Assembly: GCA_946406115.1 (NCBI GenBank)
Contig: OX291547.1
Span: 6,143,001-6,207,000, forward strand
Reading direction: 5' to 3'
Length of the DNA stretch: 64,000 bases
Origin: Apoda limacodes
Lineage: Eukaryota; Arthropoda; Insecta; Lepidoptera; Limacodidae
The notes below the pieces were generated by a model. The model worked only from the letters and a program-made list of their open reading frames with translations, had not been told where the DNA came from and did no database searches. Each line of letters starts with the position of its first letter. Within the stretch, counting starts at the first letter, position 1. Of the stretch, positions 1 to 10,921 are shown piece by piece. Position numbers and translations under genes: made by a program.

Positions 1-214
1 ACTTGATAAGACAGTACCTAGTTTGTCAATATTGTCAAGCATTAATTCAGGGGGTATTAAAACTTTTTTATTTACGGAAATTACGGCTGAGATGTACAAT
101 AGTGGGTTCACTTGCGCCCCCTTTTAGTTACCTCTGACCGAAATTACAATTCTAAGAAAAGCATTGCAATTAAAATAACAGTAATACACAGATTACGCAA
201 ATTATTGACAATAG

Positions 215-391
215 CTACAATATATTAATACAAACTTCTTCCAATTCAGTAGACACACCAAGAATTAACGATTCTAAATCCTGCACAGCTTCTCTCTGCG
301 TTGATGTGAGAGGAGCTAGAGGATTTTCTGAACTATCCCACATTAATAATTTACTTTGAATTTCTTTTAAACTCATATTATTGCTATCCAT
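215..391 (-). CDS. small ORF, 58 aa, unidentified
   Basis: An uninterrupted ATG-to-TAG reading frame of 58 codons. It opens MDSNNMSLKEIQSKLL and is acidic and amphipathic, with a likely helical second half (QREAVQDLESLILGV). There is no signal peptide, membrane span or zinc motif. The composition, with few Cys or Phe and many Glu, Leu and Ser, looks more like protein than most chance frames in this AT-rich DNA. I do not recognise the family. It could be a small gene, a first exon, or the N-terminal remnant of a transposase or gag. Nothing upstream looks like a clear promoter, and no strong splice donor precedes the stop. Confidence 0.35.
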   Translation of the reverse strand: MDSNNMSLKEIQSKLLMWDSSENPLAPLTSTQREAVQDLESLILGVSTELEEVCINIL

Positions 392-1526
392 GTTCTTAAT
401 AATATTATATATTTATTTACAAAACCCTTACTAACTAAAACTCAACAACATCGTTCAAAACCTACATTTTATAATCATTTCAGAAACCGATTACGGAAAC
501 GAATCATTGTCAAAATTGATAATGTATAATTTTTTTAAGTGTTAACTAAAATAATATAAGTAAAGTTACAAAATAGGCATTTAATTATTACAATCAATAG
601 CTAATAACTTAAAACCAGGTACTATTTTACAAACATGTAGAATCATAATTTGTTTAAAACAAATATTCGGAACGGATTACTGATTTGACACGTCCATGTA
701 GGGCCACGTTCAAAAACTCACACTACTGGGGTTTTAGTGCTGTCTCTTTCTGTACTATGAAAAAATGTACTTGCTATCCTGCTGTCAGTACTAACCGGAT
801 TCTGGGGTTACACAAGTTGGCTTCTTGAACCTGCCTTAAACTGAGTTCGTTTTGGGATGAATATATTTATTCCGTAAAAGATTGCTAACCTTTTTTGAAA
901 AAAAAAATACGAATAAAATAAAACGTCTTAGTAGTAGTCGGTAACTACTTTATCATTAGGAAAGGGAATGGAATGAAAAATGGCGTAGTTTTTTTACTAT
1001 TGCTCACTAGTTTTAAAACATAGCTTATCAGGGCTACGTACACCGCTGCATGTTTTTAATACTTATTTAATATTTGGCTTAACATTTTGGAAATACCTAC
1101 GTTGGGCCTGGAAACGTAATCTGAACCAACCGCAAGAATCGCCCACCTTCGTTTCACCCGTCTACGTTCTGTTCGTTTAACGTCGGTGATGCATTGCTGT
1201 AAAAAAATTCAAATGCACTGCTAACAGTGCCAACAATTCATTTCAGATTATTTTTGTTATTTTTTCCACCGAAAAATGAAACTTTAGAATTAATAAGAAA
1301 AACCGCAGAGAACAGTAAGACTTGCGAAGAATTGCGAATGCGATGCTTGGTGTTGACATCACAAGCGATGTTTAGTTCCAAGCATTGATTACGAAATCAT
1401 TTGAAAGCCAAGGTTAAGCTGGCGTAAAAAAATCTTGGTATTCAATTAAAGAGCTAAGCAATACTTCAACCCGTAGCAAAAGGGTTATATAAGTCACAAG
1501 ACTGGTCCCACATGTAGCTCAAAGGT
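392..1526. other. AT-rich intergenic stretch, nothing recognised
   Basis: No coding frame, RNA gene or clear repeat is visible. The last 100-150 bases may be the 5' UTR of the retrotransposon that follows, but I cannot place its 5' end or a target-site duplication. Confidence 0.4.
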
Positions 1527-3336
1527 ATGTCCCGGGACCAGATAGGGGAGATCATCAAAGCTTGTCTTCGTGATCACTCAGATCTGGTCCAAGCCTGCTC
1601 TTCCCAGGCTGTGGCTGCCCTCACAGCGTACGACAAATTCGTGCCCTCCCTGTGTTCGCCGCCGCGTTCCCCGTCTCGCTCGCGCACTCGTTCGCGCTCT
1701 CGCTCTCCCCGCACGCGTTCTCTCTGCCGCGACCCCCGCCCTCGTGACCCGCGTGTCGCTCGCCGCGCTCTTCGGGCCCCTGTGCCAAATCGTCCCCCCA
1801 CTCCGGTAGCTGATGTGACCCTTTCTCGGTCACTCGCTACTCCGTCCCCCGCAACCTCCGAAACCGCACCCCTGTCTCCGGTAGCCGTAATGTCCGCTGA
1901 GTCGGCGTTGTCCTCAAACGAGGACGACGAAGGCTTCAAAGTGGTTGGCCTGGGGACAAAAAAGGGGAAAAAGCGGAAGAAGACCGCCAAGTCAAAAAAG
2001 GCTTCGGCGGCATCCGCTCAGGAGTCTTCTCCTCCTCCCTCCGATTCCGAGGCTAAACGCCTCAAAGCGCCTAGCGCTTCCTCTTCCCCGTCCACCTCGG
2101 CGGCCAGCCCTGAGCCAGCCGCCATGGACACAACCCCCGCCGCCACCTCTTCGCAGGCCGACTGTCCCACTTCGGGACTGTTGTTATCAAAGACAAAGGG
2201 GCCTGGCCAAACATTGCTAACGCTATGAAGGCCAAGTGTATAAACTATACGCACGTCCGCAATGATACCGAGCGCGGCATCAAAGTGCAGGTCCCGACGC
2301 CAACAGATTTCCGAAATCTGACGGCTTTTCTTACGGCTCAGAAATACGAGTACCATACGTACTCGCTGGTCGAAGAACGTGTGCTCAGGGCAGTTATAAG
2401 GGAAGTCCCTAAGGAATTCTCCGCAAAAACTGTCCAGGACGACTTAATCGTCCAAGGCCTCCCTGTAAGGGAAGTACATTGCATATAAAACGGCCGCAAC
2501 CGATCTGAGTGCTACGACATAGTGTTCGTAGTGCTAGACCTCACCAAAGAGGGCAAAGCTATCTTTAATATTAAAGATGTGTGTAGCCTCAAGGGCGTCC
2601 GGGTCGAGACTCCGCACAAGCGGTCGAACCCAGGACAATGCCACCGATGCCAGTTGTATGGACACGCACAGCGCAACTGTAGACGCAGACCGAGCTGCGT
2701 GAAATATCTGCGCGATCACGCCACTCCAGACTGTGATCGTGATCGCGTTAACGCATCCGACCCGGTCGCTTGCGTACTCTGTGGGAGCGAAGGCCACCCT
2801 GCGAATTACCGCGGGTGCCCCAAAGCTCCCAAACAGAACTTGCGTAAACCCAAACAAGGTAAATCGCGCCCCCCCGCCCCCCGCCAACAGGCTCCGCTCG
2901 TGCCTGCTCCCCTCCCTGCTGTCAACGCCTGGAGCCGTCCTCCAGTGCTAATTGACGCAACCAAATCTAAAGAGACAGACAAATTTCTGTCTGCTATCCC
3001 TGGGCCCGTCTCAGTCACGGGTATTCCCTACCCCGCCCCTCTTATGTCCCGGGACATCCCGCGTCCAGCGCCTATGCGAAGTGCTCCCGCAGCTCTCGCA
3101 CAAACGCGCCTTGCCCCCCGCGCCCCTCTCTCGCGCTGCCCCGCAACGCTGCTCAGACGGCCGAGCAGCAGCACTTCGGCATTCTCGCCGAGATTTCTTG
3201 GGCCTGCGACCCAGCCTATTTTGAGGTCGTGTACGCCGAATACGTACAGATCAACGATCTCATTCAAATGCTCAGCTTTATGGCTAAGCATCGCGACTTC
3301 TTCGCCGCCCTCCGCAGGGTGGCCCCAAAACCTTAA
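1527..3336 (+). pseudogene. Jockey-clade non-LTR retrotransposon ORF1 (gag-like), decayed
   Basis: ORF1 of a Jockey-clade LINE, a gag-like RNA-binding protein that coats the element RNA. The N-terminal part (1527 to about 2190) has an Arg/Ser-rich tract and then a basic Lys tract. Reading then shifts frame, continues from 2225, is cut by a TAA near 2486, and continues in the same frame. It contains CX2CX4HX4C zinc knuckles: the first at 2639-2680 (C-HR-C-QLYG-H-AQRN-C), a second in which the second Cys is Tyr (CVKY), and a third, CVLCGSEGHPANYRGC. A further shift near 3150 leads into the conserved C-terminal tail ending FAALRRVAPKP at the TAA at 3334-3336. The frameshifts, internal stop and lost zinc ligand show it is inactive. 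Its GC content and codon use differ sharply from the AT-rich surroundings, as expected for an insertion. Confidence 0.85.
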
Positions 3337-3344
3337 AAACCAAA

Positions 3345-5449
3345 ATGGATTGCACAACCGCGCGCGAAAGACCCCGGTCCGTCTCCTTAGGCTATTTTAA
3401 CGCCAACGGTCTTCGTAACCAAAGAGAGGAATTATCGCAATTCCTCTCGTCCCAAAACCGGACGTCTTCATCATCCAGGAAACGTTCCTAAAGCCCGCTG
3501 TCCGCACCCCTTCGATCGCGAACTATCGCACCGTCCGTAATGATAGAACTGCCTCCAATCTCGGAGGCACTCTCATCTCATCACCTGTCTTGAGCACCCG
3601 CCACCGTTGGCGAGTGCTCAAGACAGGTGCCGGTTGGTGATTATCACCACCTAATCCTGCCTCAGCACATCAGGTCGCTAATGACTGAGCGTAACGCGGC
3701 CCGCCGCGCACGCGATCGCGCTCCCACTATCGAAAATAAAGCTCGCTTCAACGACTTACACCGCCGTGTAAAACCGCTGTAGCTGAGCTTCGCGCCCAAC
3801 GTTTCGGTGATCTTATGGAGAACATTTCTCCTTCTCACCAAGCTTATTGGCACTTAGCCAGAGCTCTAAAATCCGAAACCGCCAACTCTCTCCCTCCGTT
3901 AACTCGTCCAACAACGTTCCCGCGTTCAATGACGACGAAAAAGCGGATTGCCTAGCGTCTAGCCTCCAAGCCCAATGTGCCTTAAGCACACAGCCTTTCG
4001 ATCCCAACCACGTACGCGAGGTAGACGGTGAAGTGGAGCGCAGAACTTCTCTGCCTCCACAAGACCCCCTGCCCCCTGTCACTGTCGACGAAGTCATACA
4101 GGTCATCAAAGATCTACGCCCCCGTAAAGCCCCCGGTGCGGATGGTACCTCTAACGATATCCTAAAGCGCCTCACTCTTCCCCTTCTCTGCCTCCTAGTA
4201 GCGATCTTTAACGCTGCTATCGAACATTGCATCTTTCCTTCTCAATGGAAGGATGCAATTGTTATAGGCATCCATAAGCCAGGCAAAGCTCGTACCGAGC
4301 CGTCCACCTATCGCCCTATAAGTTTACTATAGGCCCTTGGTAAACTCTATGAACGCCTCCTCCTCGCTCGCCTACGGAACGCTATAGTCTCCAGAGGCAT
4401 TTTAATAGATGAGCAGTTCGGCTTCCGTGCCAAACACTCATGCGTCCATCAAGTCCTCCGCATAATGGAACATATTCTTACTGGCTTCCAACCAGCGTTA
4501 GGTAAGACCCGCCACACGGGCGCTGTCTTCTTCGATGTAGCGAAAGCTTTCGACAAAGTCTGGCACAACGGTTTAATTTTTAAACTGTACAACTTTCAGT
4601 TGCCAGATCGTCTCGTGCTCATCATACGAGACTATTTTTTGAATCGTAGCTTTCACTACAAAGTTGAAGGCACTCTCTCTTCCCGCCGTCCCATAGAAGC
4701 AGGAGTCCCGCAAGGGTGCGTGCTCGCCCCCATCTTGTCTTCTGTACACTAACGACATCCCTAAAACGATAGGTACCCAATTAGCCCTGTTTGCGGACGA
4801 TACCGCTGTCTATACCACCGATAGGCAAGTGAGTCGAATCACTAAGAGACTCCAACCTGCTATCACCGCCCTAGGCGAATGGTTTCGGAAATGGAGAATC
4901 GAGGTGAATCCCGACAAAAGCTCAGCCGTCCTCTTTACCGTAGGCTGCCCTCCGCGGCCACCTCCCCTCTCTCTCTTCAGTCGTGCCATTCCCTGGCAAA
5001 ATAAGACCAAATATCTCGGTGTGACGATGGATAGTCGTTTGAACTTCCACGCTCACACCAAAATAGTCAGAGACCGAGCCGCTTTTGTCCTCGGTCGTCT
5101 TTATCCCATGATAGGCAAGTACAGTAAGATGTCGCTTAGAAATAAGCTAAATCTTTACACAACTTGCATCCGCCCCATACTAGCTTATGCTAGCGTAGTC
5201 TTTGCGTTATCCAAGCGCAATCTCCACAAACTACAGACCCGTCAAAACCGCTTTCTCAGAGCGGCCTGTGGGGCCTCTTGGTACGTTCGCAATGCGGACC
5301 TACACAGAGACTTCGAACTCCCCACGATTCCCCAATATTCCAAAGACTTGGCAGTCCGCTTTTTCGAGCGTACGCAAAATCACCCGAATCGATTAATTGT
5401 GCAATCCACAACGTATCATCCCGGCCCGGGCACGGTCGTAAAACTATAG
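3345..5449 (+). pseudogene. Jockey-clade non-LTR retrotransposon ORF2 (endonuclease-RT), decayed
   Basis: ORF2 begins at an ATG 8 bp after the ORF1 stop. The apurinic-like endonuclease start is visible (GYFNANGLRNQREEL, then IIQETF with the catalytic Glu), but the frame shifts near 3455. After about 3570 the rest of the endonuclease is missing and replaced by a hairpin. The pre-RT and RT domains follow: KAPGADG and YRPISLL, a stop at 4330, the motif-A block FFDVAKAFDKVWH near 4530, GVPQGCVLAP near 4705, a frameshift at about 4740-4760, the FADD catalytic motif at 4790-4801, and the thumb and C-terminal region to 5449. Intact Jockey ORF2 proteins are about 900 residues, so a few hundred codons are missing. 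It cannot encode an active enzyme. The clade assignment rests on the gag knuckles plus the RT motifs; subfamily is not determined. Confidence 0.85.
3582..3629. repeat. perfect 16-bp-arm hairpin inside the retrotransposon endonuclease
   Basis: Arms CACCTGTCTTGAGCAC and its exact reverse complement are separated by 16 nt. The spacer itself pairs as CGCCA/TGGCG around a 4-nt loop. It lies where the endonuclease reading frame is lost and most of the domain is missing. Confidence 0.9.
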
Positions 5450-5900
5450 TTAGGCGGTCTCGGCACGTACTAACGGCCCCAGATGACGATCTCGCTGTCC
5501 GCATAGCGAGATTAGTCTCTACGACCTCCCCGAATAGGGCCTTACTCCAAACACGACGCCGACGTCCCCGGGTTCGTCGGCGCCCACAAGGATACACGGG
5601 GTATCAAAGAGTGCCGGAGCGCTTCTCGCCCCCACTCAATCGCAACCGTACCCGCGTAACGGGGAACTCCCCTCCTGGCGGTGACTCACCTTCGGGATCG
5701 AGACTCACGCCGGTCGAAGGGACGCCCCCGAGAGCGACAACCCAAGCCGAGGCTTCCCCCGCGGGGAGCCCTTGAGCGTTGGGCGCTATATGGGCTGAGA
5801 CTCCTTCAGAGTCTCGCCCCAAAAGCCAACTGCATAGTAGTCCGTTGTTTGTAACCGTAGTAGTTGAAAGTTCGTCGAGATAGAATTGGGATATTCCTTG
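5450..5900 (+). mobile_element. 3' UTR of the Jockey-clade element
   Basis: GC-rich sequence continuing after the RT C-terminus, with an open but low-complexity Pro/Arg/Thr-rich frame (to 5775) that is probably not translated. GC content falls to background near 5880-5930, which I take as the approximate 3' end. No clear poly(A) or target-site duplication was identified. Confidence 0.5.
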
Positions 5901-6436
5901 GGCTTGTACCACTAAGCTTTCTTCTCTCTTTATACCCTATGAATTGTGGAGTCGGATTTGCGAACTGATAAGTTTGCAAAGTTCTTTGTGGAATAGCCCC
6001 TGGTCACAGAATAATTAATATGCCTGGGCTCTGATTTAACTAATTACCTATTATCAATTACCGCTTAAAGCACCGACTTATTGGATGTGTAAAACAGTTA
6101 ACTTGCAACGTTGTTTGTTCTGTTCTCTAGCATGGAATTTTTGAAGTCGTTATCGGATTGTCCTGCAATTTTGACAGTCTAAAACAAGAAGTTGTCTGTC
6201 AAATATTTGAAGTCAATTTTACTAAATCACGTATCTCTTCTTTGGAGAGAACGCAAATGACACGCAGAGGAAGAGAAAGACATGCACTCTTCTTATAAAG
6301 AATCCTTTCGCCAACTAATTTTGTTCCTCATTTAATCTCTTTTTTGTAAATCTACTTATTTAAGGTAAATAGCTAAAGACCACTTAAATATCTATAATTA
6401 TTCATATTTATGAATATGGTCTTCTCTACTAACTAA
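5901..6436. other. AT-rich stretch before the copia remnant
   Basis: No gene recognised. It may hold the eroded 5' end of the copia element that follows, but I could not match it to the 3' LTR region after 7771. Confidence 0.35.
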
Positions 6437-7763
6437 AACTGCAGATAAGCTTAAACGCCGAAGCTCTTTTCACAAAATGTGGACTATGGAAATATATTGA
6501 AGGTTCGACCAGCAAAGATTTAGAAGTGATAAAAAGGAACAACATTTAGATGGTGAACAACTCGCAAAATGCGAGATTTTGCTAATAATTTCTCCATCGA
6601 ATTAAGACAAATAAAAAATTGTGCTTTCGCACATATAATCTTGAAAAATACTATTAGATGTGGAAGAAGAGACATACGAAAAGGCTCGAAAATGCTTGAA
6701 GACGTAAAGAAGTATGAAGCAAGAAGGATATGCGAACTCAAAAAATCAATTCTCGGATTAAAACAATCGGGACGAGAGTGTTATGAAAAACTAGCTAAAG
6801 TATTGTAAAAATTAAACTTGACACCCTCCAATGCAGATCCATGCATCAACATTTTGAATGCAAAAGGGGGAAAAAAAAATATTGATTGCAATATATGTCG
6901 ATGATTTGGTGGTAACTTTCAAGAAAAATAGCGAAAAAAAAAAAGAAACTTCTGGTGGAATCTTTTGAATTGAAGAATTTGCCCGTAAAATATTTGATTT
7001 GGAATTATCATATAAAAGGGTTACGAAAAAATAAAAATAAATCAAATTGAATACCTACATTTGGAAAATTTAATCAATCTATAAAATAGAAGACTGCAAA
7101 GAGATAAGTACAGCAATGGAACCTGGATGTAACTTGAAAACAACGTAAACTTACCTTATCAAAATCTTATACGTATCTTGTCCGTAGCCATAAGACCCGA
7201 TAATTCCTTTGCTGTATCTTACTTGAGGCAATTAAATATCTGCCACGGTGAGACACTTTGGAAGGTGGCTATAAGAATTTTAAGATCTTTTTAAAAACTG
7301 GAAAACCAATAGAAGGCTACGCAGATGCTGATTGGGCTGCATGCAGCTTTTACCCTGGATATTGTTTTAAATTCGCAAATGGCGTCATAAGCTGGGAATC
7401 CAGAAAACAAAGGACCGTAGCTCTGTTGACACCTAAAGCCCTGTATATGGCACTTACAGAACCTGCTCAGCAAGCTTTACATCTACTAAAATTATGTAAA
7501 GATATTGGATTTGATTAAGATTCAGTAACCATAGTTAATGACAATTTAGCTGCGTAGAGTCTAGCTAAAAATCCAGTTGTCAACAGACAGTCAAAGCATA
7601 TCGACATAAGAACTTTATCAGAAATGTAGTCAAAGAAGGATCTATTAAAGTGGCTTGCAAGATATCAGAGGATCTTGAAGCAGACTTATTAACCAAAACT
7701 TTACCGACAGTAAAGTTAATGAAGATCCTTTCTGATTTGGGACTTCAGACAAACCAGGCGTAA
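6437..7763 (+). pseudogene. Ty1/copia retrotransposon, internally deleted gag-pol
   Basis: Relic of a copia-type LTR retrotransposon. A gag remnant (about 6437-6660) contains LFTKCGLWKYIEGST and, in another frame, LRQIKNCAFAHI, the UBN2-like copia gag region. It joins almost directly to the reverse-transcriptase part of pol (LKKSILGLKQSGRECYEKL near 6740), so protease, integrase and the first half of the RT are gone. After several stops the RNase H domain follows in an open frame at 7258-7518: GYADADWA with the paired Asp residues, then SWESRKQRTVALL. The pol tail (SKHIDIR, then DLEADLLTKTLP) ends at the TAA at 7761-7763. Many stops and frameshifts make it inactive. Confidence 0.85.
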
Positions 7764-7790
7764 GGGGAAGTGTTGAAACGAAAAAGTTTC
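7764..7790 (+). repeat. copia polypurine tract and start of 3' LTR
   Basis: The pol stop is followed by the purine run GGGGAAG and then TGTTGAAACG. This is the usual layout of a copia polypurine tract abutting an LTR that begins TG. The end of the LTR could not be placed. Confidence 0.5.
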
Positions 7791-8440
7791 TATACCAAGC
7801 TTAAATGTCAGGGCTGGCTGGTTGTAAAAAAAGGAGTATTAATGTTATTGTTTGATATGTGTCATGTCGATAGTAAAAATATATTATTCAAATATTTATT
7901 ATAATAATTCATCACAATATACGTTTTTAATGCTTTGATCTACTGCGTTTACTTAAATATCAAATAACAATTACGCACAATTATTGCCTTCTACAATTAT
8001 AAACTATTGCCATTGGAGCAAGAGCCAATTGACGTATTTCTATGGACACTGTCGCCATACCATACACGTCCAAACATTAAATTAGTGGTCATATTATGTG
8101 TAATCTTTCTTTTAAACCGAATTTTCCTTAAATTGAAAATATTTTGATTACCTACGTACCACATTCACTATTCCGTTAAAATCAAAGGTAATTTTAGTAG
8201 AGACAGAAACTAGAAATTTTGGATTTTGTTAGCAACCGCTTATATTAATAACCAAGTTTTATAATACAGTTTTGTTTAAGACAATCATAAAATCTTAGTT
8301 AGACACTCAATAACAAAAATGTTAAATTAGCGATTCAATAACAAGAAAATTACGCACTTGGCACATATAACAAATCGAGGCTTGACATGTATACTTATAA
8401 CATTCTAAATCCTTTTGTTGGGATGGCATTAAAAACTGGT
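7791..8440. other. probable remainder of copia LTR, then AT-rich sequence
   Basis: No coding signal. The first few hundred bases are presumably LTR, but no second LTR copy exists in the window for comparison. Confidence 0.3.
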
Positions 8441-8560
8441 GTCTAAATCTCTGTGCGTGCGTGCAATAATTTTCATTTTTTACCGCCTCGCCGCTTGAAG
8501 AAGGCAACTTAGGCCATAGTCCACCACGCTAGCCTAGTGCGGATTGGCGGACATTGTTCA
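8440..8560 (-). repeat. lepidopteran interspersed repeat fragment
   Basis: On the minus strand it reads CCGCACTAGGCTAGCGTGG followed by TGGACTATGGCC, a block I recognise from many lepidopteran repeats. A second, sense-oriented copy is at about 51040-51240 in this window. Confidence 0.6.
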
Positions 8561-8656
8561 GCTAGTGGCTACTCGACTGTCAAAGTTTTCAAAAACTGTT
8601 GTCTTATGATAAACAGCCAAGACCGACGGATTAACACGGAGGAGCTCAGAACGTGT

Positions 8657-8713
8657 GTTACTAGACGGACACCCATCCAAGTAGTGACGATGCCCGATAT
8701 TGTTTAACTTCGC
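8657..8713 (-). repeat. 5S-rRNA-derived sequence (SINE-like relic)
   Basis: The minus strand closely follows the middle of metazoan 5S rRNA: CGAAGTTAAACAATATCGGG, then TACTTGGATGGGTGTCCG. It covers only about half of a 5S gene and has several substitutions, so it is a 5S-derived repeat or pseudogene rather than a functional rRNA gene. Confidence 0.75.
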
Positions 8714-8849
8714 ATAACGTTTCTGATAGACGAGTGTCATTGGGCTACGAGCTTCTCATTATTTCTATACTACGACCGAAACCCTACGCGACACGTAGCC
8801 AGGTACTTGGCCGGTTTTTTTTTGACGTAATCTCAGGGCAGTTACCTAC

Positions 8850-10440
8850 AGATAAAAACAGTCTCATGTAAACTGGTGTGGTATGCCACTGCAGACTTAC
8901 TAGCAGAGATAAGCTTAATACGGACGGACGGCTTTTATTTGATAAGGAAAGTTAATCCGGAAGGATTTTTGCCACATGAATTAAAGGCGAAGATTTTAAA
9001 ATACCTACTAACCATCATGTTTATGTATATGTTGCAGGCAAATCGTATAATCCGCCGTTTCATAATATGCCTAGGCAGATCGTAAAGTATGGAATACAAA
9101 TTATCATATAACTGAACAGATTATTATATGAAACTTGGCTGGAACGCTCCGCTCGCTCCGCATCTACGTTTACAAAAGAGAAACTGAACCTAACCTAACA
9201 TACATGACTTATACAGTGTGATTTCTGCTCCTTTCGTTTCCATACTTTACGATCTGCCTAGGCATATTATGAAACAGTAGATTATATGATTTGCCTGCGA
9301 TACTACGAAAGTAGCCGTGGGTATCATTTCGAACTACCTCAGAACACAGCCCATTATAGAAGCGGAAGAACTCACACTGCTATCATAACCGGTGAATTTT
9401 CCCAAATACGCCTCATATAATCCTTTCGGAGAAGATCGGCATTGGGTGGACCTCTCGTTCTGAGTGTGTGTTTTTTACTATCCTACCTTAACAATCATCA
9501 TAGTAGCCCGTAAATTCGGGCGATTCTTCATTTTCTTACATTTTGTCTACAAAACCAAGTTATACCTAGTAAAAAACTCACAATTGACACTGCTCAACAA
9601 GGTTATCTAGTAGAAATCGCTTTTAAGCCATAATACCGGCTAATTGTATACCTTTGTCTACTTTTATTCTCTTTATGTAAATGAAAACATGTTGCTGTTC
9701 AATTAAGTATTTATCTATCTTTCTGCTCTAACCACTTCCTACCCACTTTTACCAGCATCTGCCACTTATTCAGCCATGTCTATATTATTTGTAATTTTAA
9801 GATTCTTTTATTTGCGGATATTATTTCCTCCTAAATCTTACGCAACAAAATTGATACAGTGCCTTATATATTTATGTCAGCAATTATACCTTTGTTAAAC
9901 TAGTACCTACTAAGTAACTTTATACATACTTATTATATATTCTAAGGTAACTATGTCTGTCTACCTGTCTGTTACCTGTCAGGCTTAAACCGCTGTAGCG
10001 ATTAAGACGAAATTAGGCATGGAGATAGTTTAAATCCCGAGAAAGGACAGGCTACTTGAAAACGTCAAGTGTGAGACGGTTTTTTTTCTATAAAATATAA
10101 TTTGCCGTTTAAATCTACACCGATAACCAAATGTAGGGCAAGTTGAAGTTTGTAATAATTTGTTGTTTTACTTTGTTTTGCAATAAAACAAATATCAAAA
10201 AACAAGCTTTTTTTACTTGTTAAGTAACGTGTCGTAAATATATATGTTCTGTGGCGATTTCAATATACGCTTCAAAACATAAAGCACTTAAAGATCGGAC
10301 AGAAAGTCATCTGCTGATCAAATATCGTGCAAAATCGTTATAAACCCTGTCGTTATGATATCGAAACACTGTATTCATAGTGCGAACATTTTTAGTGAAA
10401 ACAAGCAAGTTATTGCCAGTTAAAAAAAAAAAGGTAAATA
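8850..10440. other. non-coding, AT-rich
   Basis: No gene recognised. It contains a pair of short inverted copies of a GATCTGCCTAGGCATATTAT segment (about 9061-9083 and 9249-9273), suggesting a small fold-back element, and a fragment of a lepidopteran repeat near 9960-10090. Confidence 0.4.
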
Positions 10441-10449
10441 TGGTAAGAA

Positions 10450-10921
10450 TCATCATATCAGCTAATATTGGTCCACTGCTGGACAAAAGCCTCCTCTATG
10501 GCGCGCCATTTCTCCCGGTCCTCTGCCTTCCGCATCCAGCCACCACCAGCCACCTTTTTAAGGTCGTCGGTCCTCCGGGCTGGAGGACGTCCCACGCTTC
10601 GCCTTCCCATACGCGGTCTCCACTCTAGGACACGGCTGCTCCATCGGCCATCGGTCCTCCGACAGACGTGGCCAGCCCACTGCCACTTCAGCTTGCTAAT
10701 TCTGCGAGCTATGTCGGTAACTTTGGTTCTCTTCCGGATGTCCTCATTTCGGATTCGATCCCTTAGAGACACTCCAAGCATAGCTCGCTTCATTGCGCGC
10801 TGTGCGACCTTGAACTTGTGGACCAGCCCTGCTGTAAGTGTCCACGTTTCGGCGGCGTAAGTAATGACTGGTAGGACGCACTGGTCAAAGAATTTCGTCT
10901 TTAGACTTTGCGGTATAGGCG
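10450..10921 (-). pseudogene. RTE-clade non-LTR retrotransposon, 5'-truncated 3' end
   Basis: C-terminal part of an RTE-clade endonuclease-reverse transcriptase, reading from about 10921 to the stop near 10458. Recognisable blocks are FFDQCVLPVITYAAETW, MLGVSLRDRIRNEDIRKRT, SKLKWQWAGHVCRRTDGRW and AFVQQWTNIS at the C-terminus. About 155 codons remain of a protein normally near 1000 residues. A short 3' tail with the family's CAGCAGTGGAC follows. Severe 5' truncation is typical of target-primed reverse transcription. The frame is still open, so the insertion is fairly young. It is the first copy of a larger tandem duplication. Confidence 0.85.

Noticed and set aside
1574..1990. 138-codon minus-strand ORF, Arg/Glu-rich
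   Set aside because: Antisense shadow of the Arg/Ser-rich gag tract of the retrotransposon; GC-rich, stop-poor DNA explains it.
10468..10860. 130-codon plus-strand ORF and its duplicate at 11902-12315
   Set aside because: Antisense to the RTE coding frame, which carries the recognisable family motifs on the minus strand.
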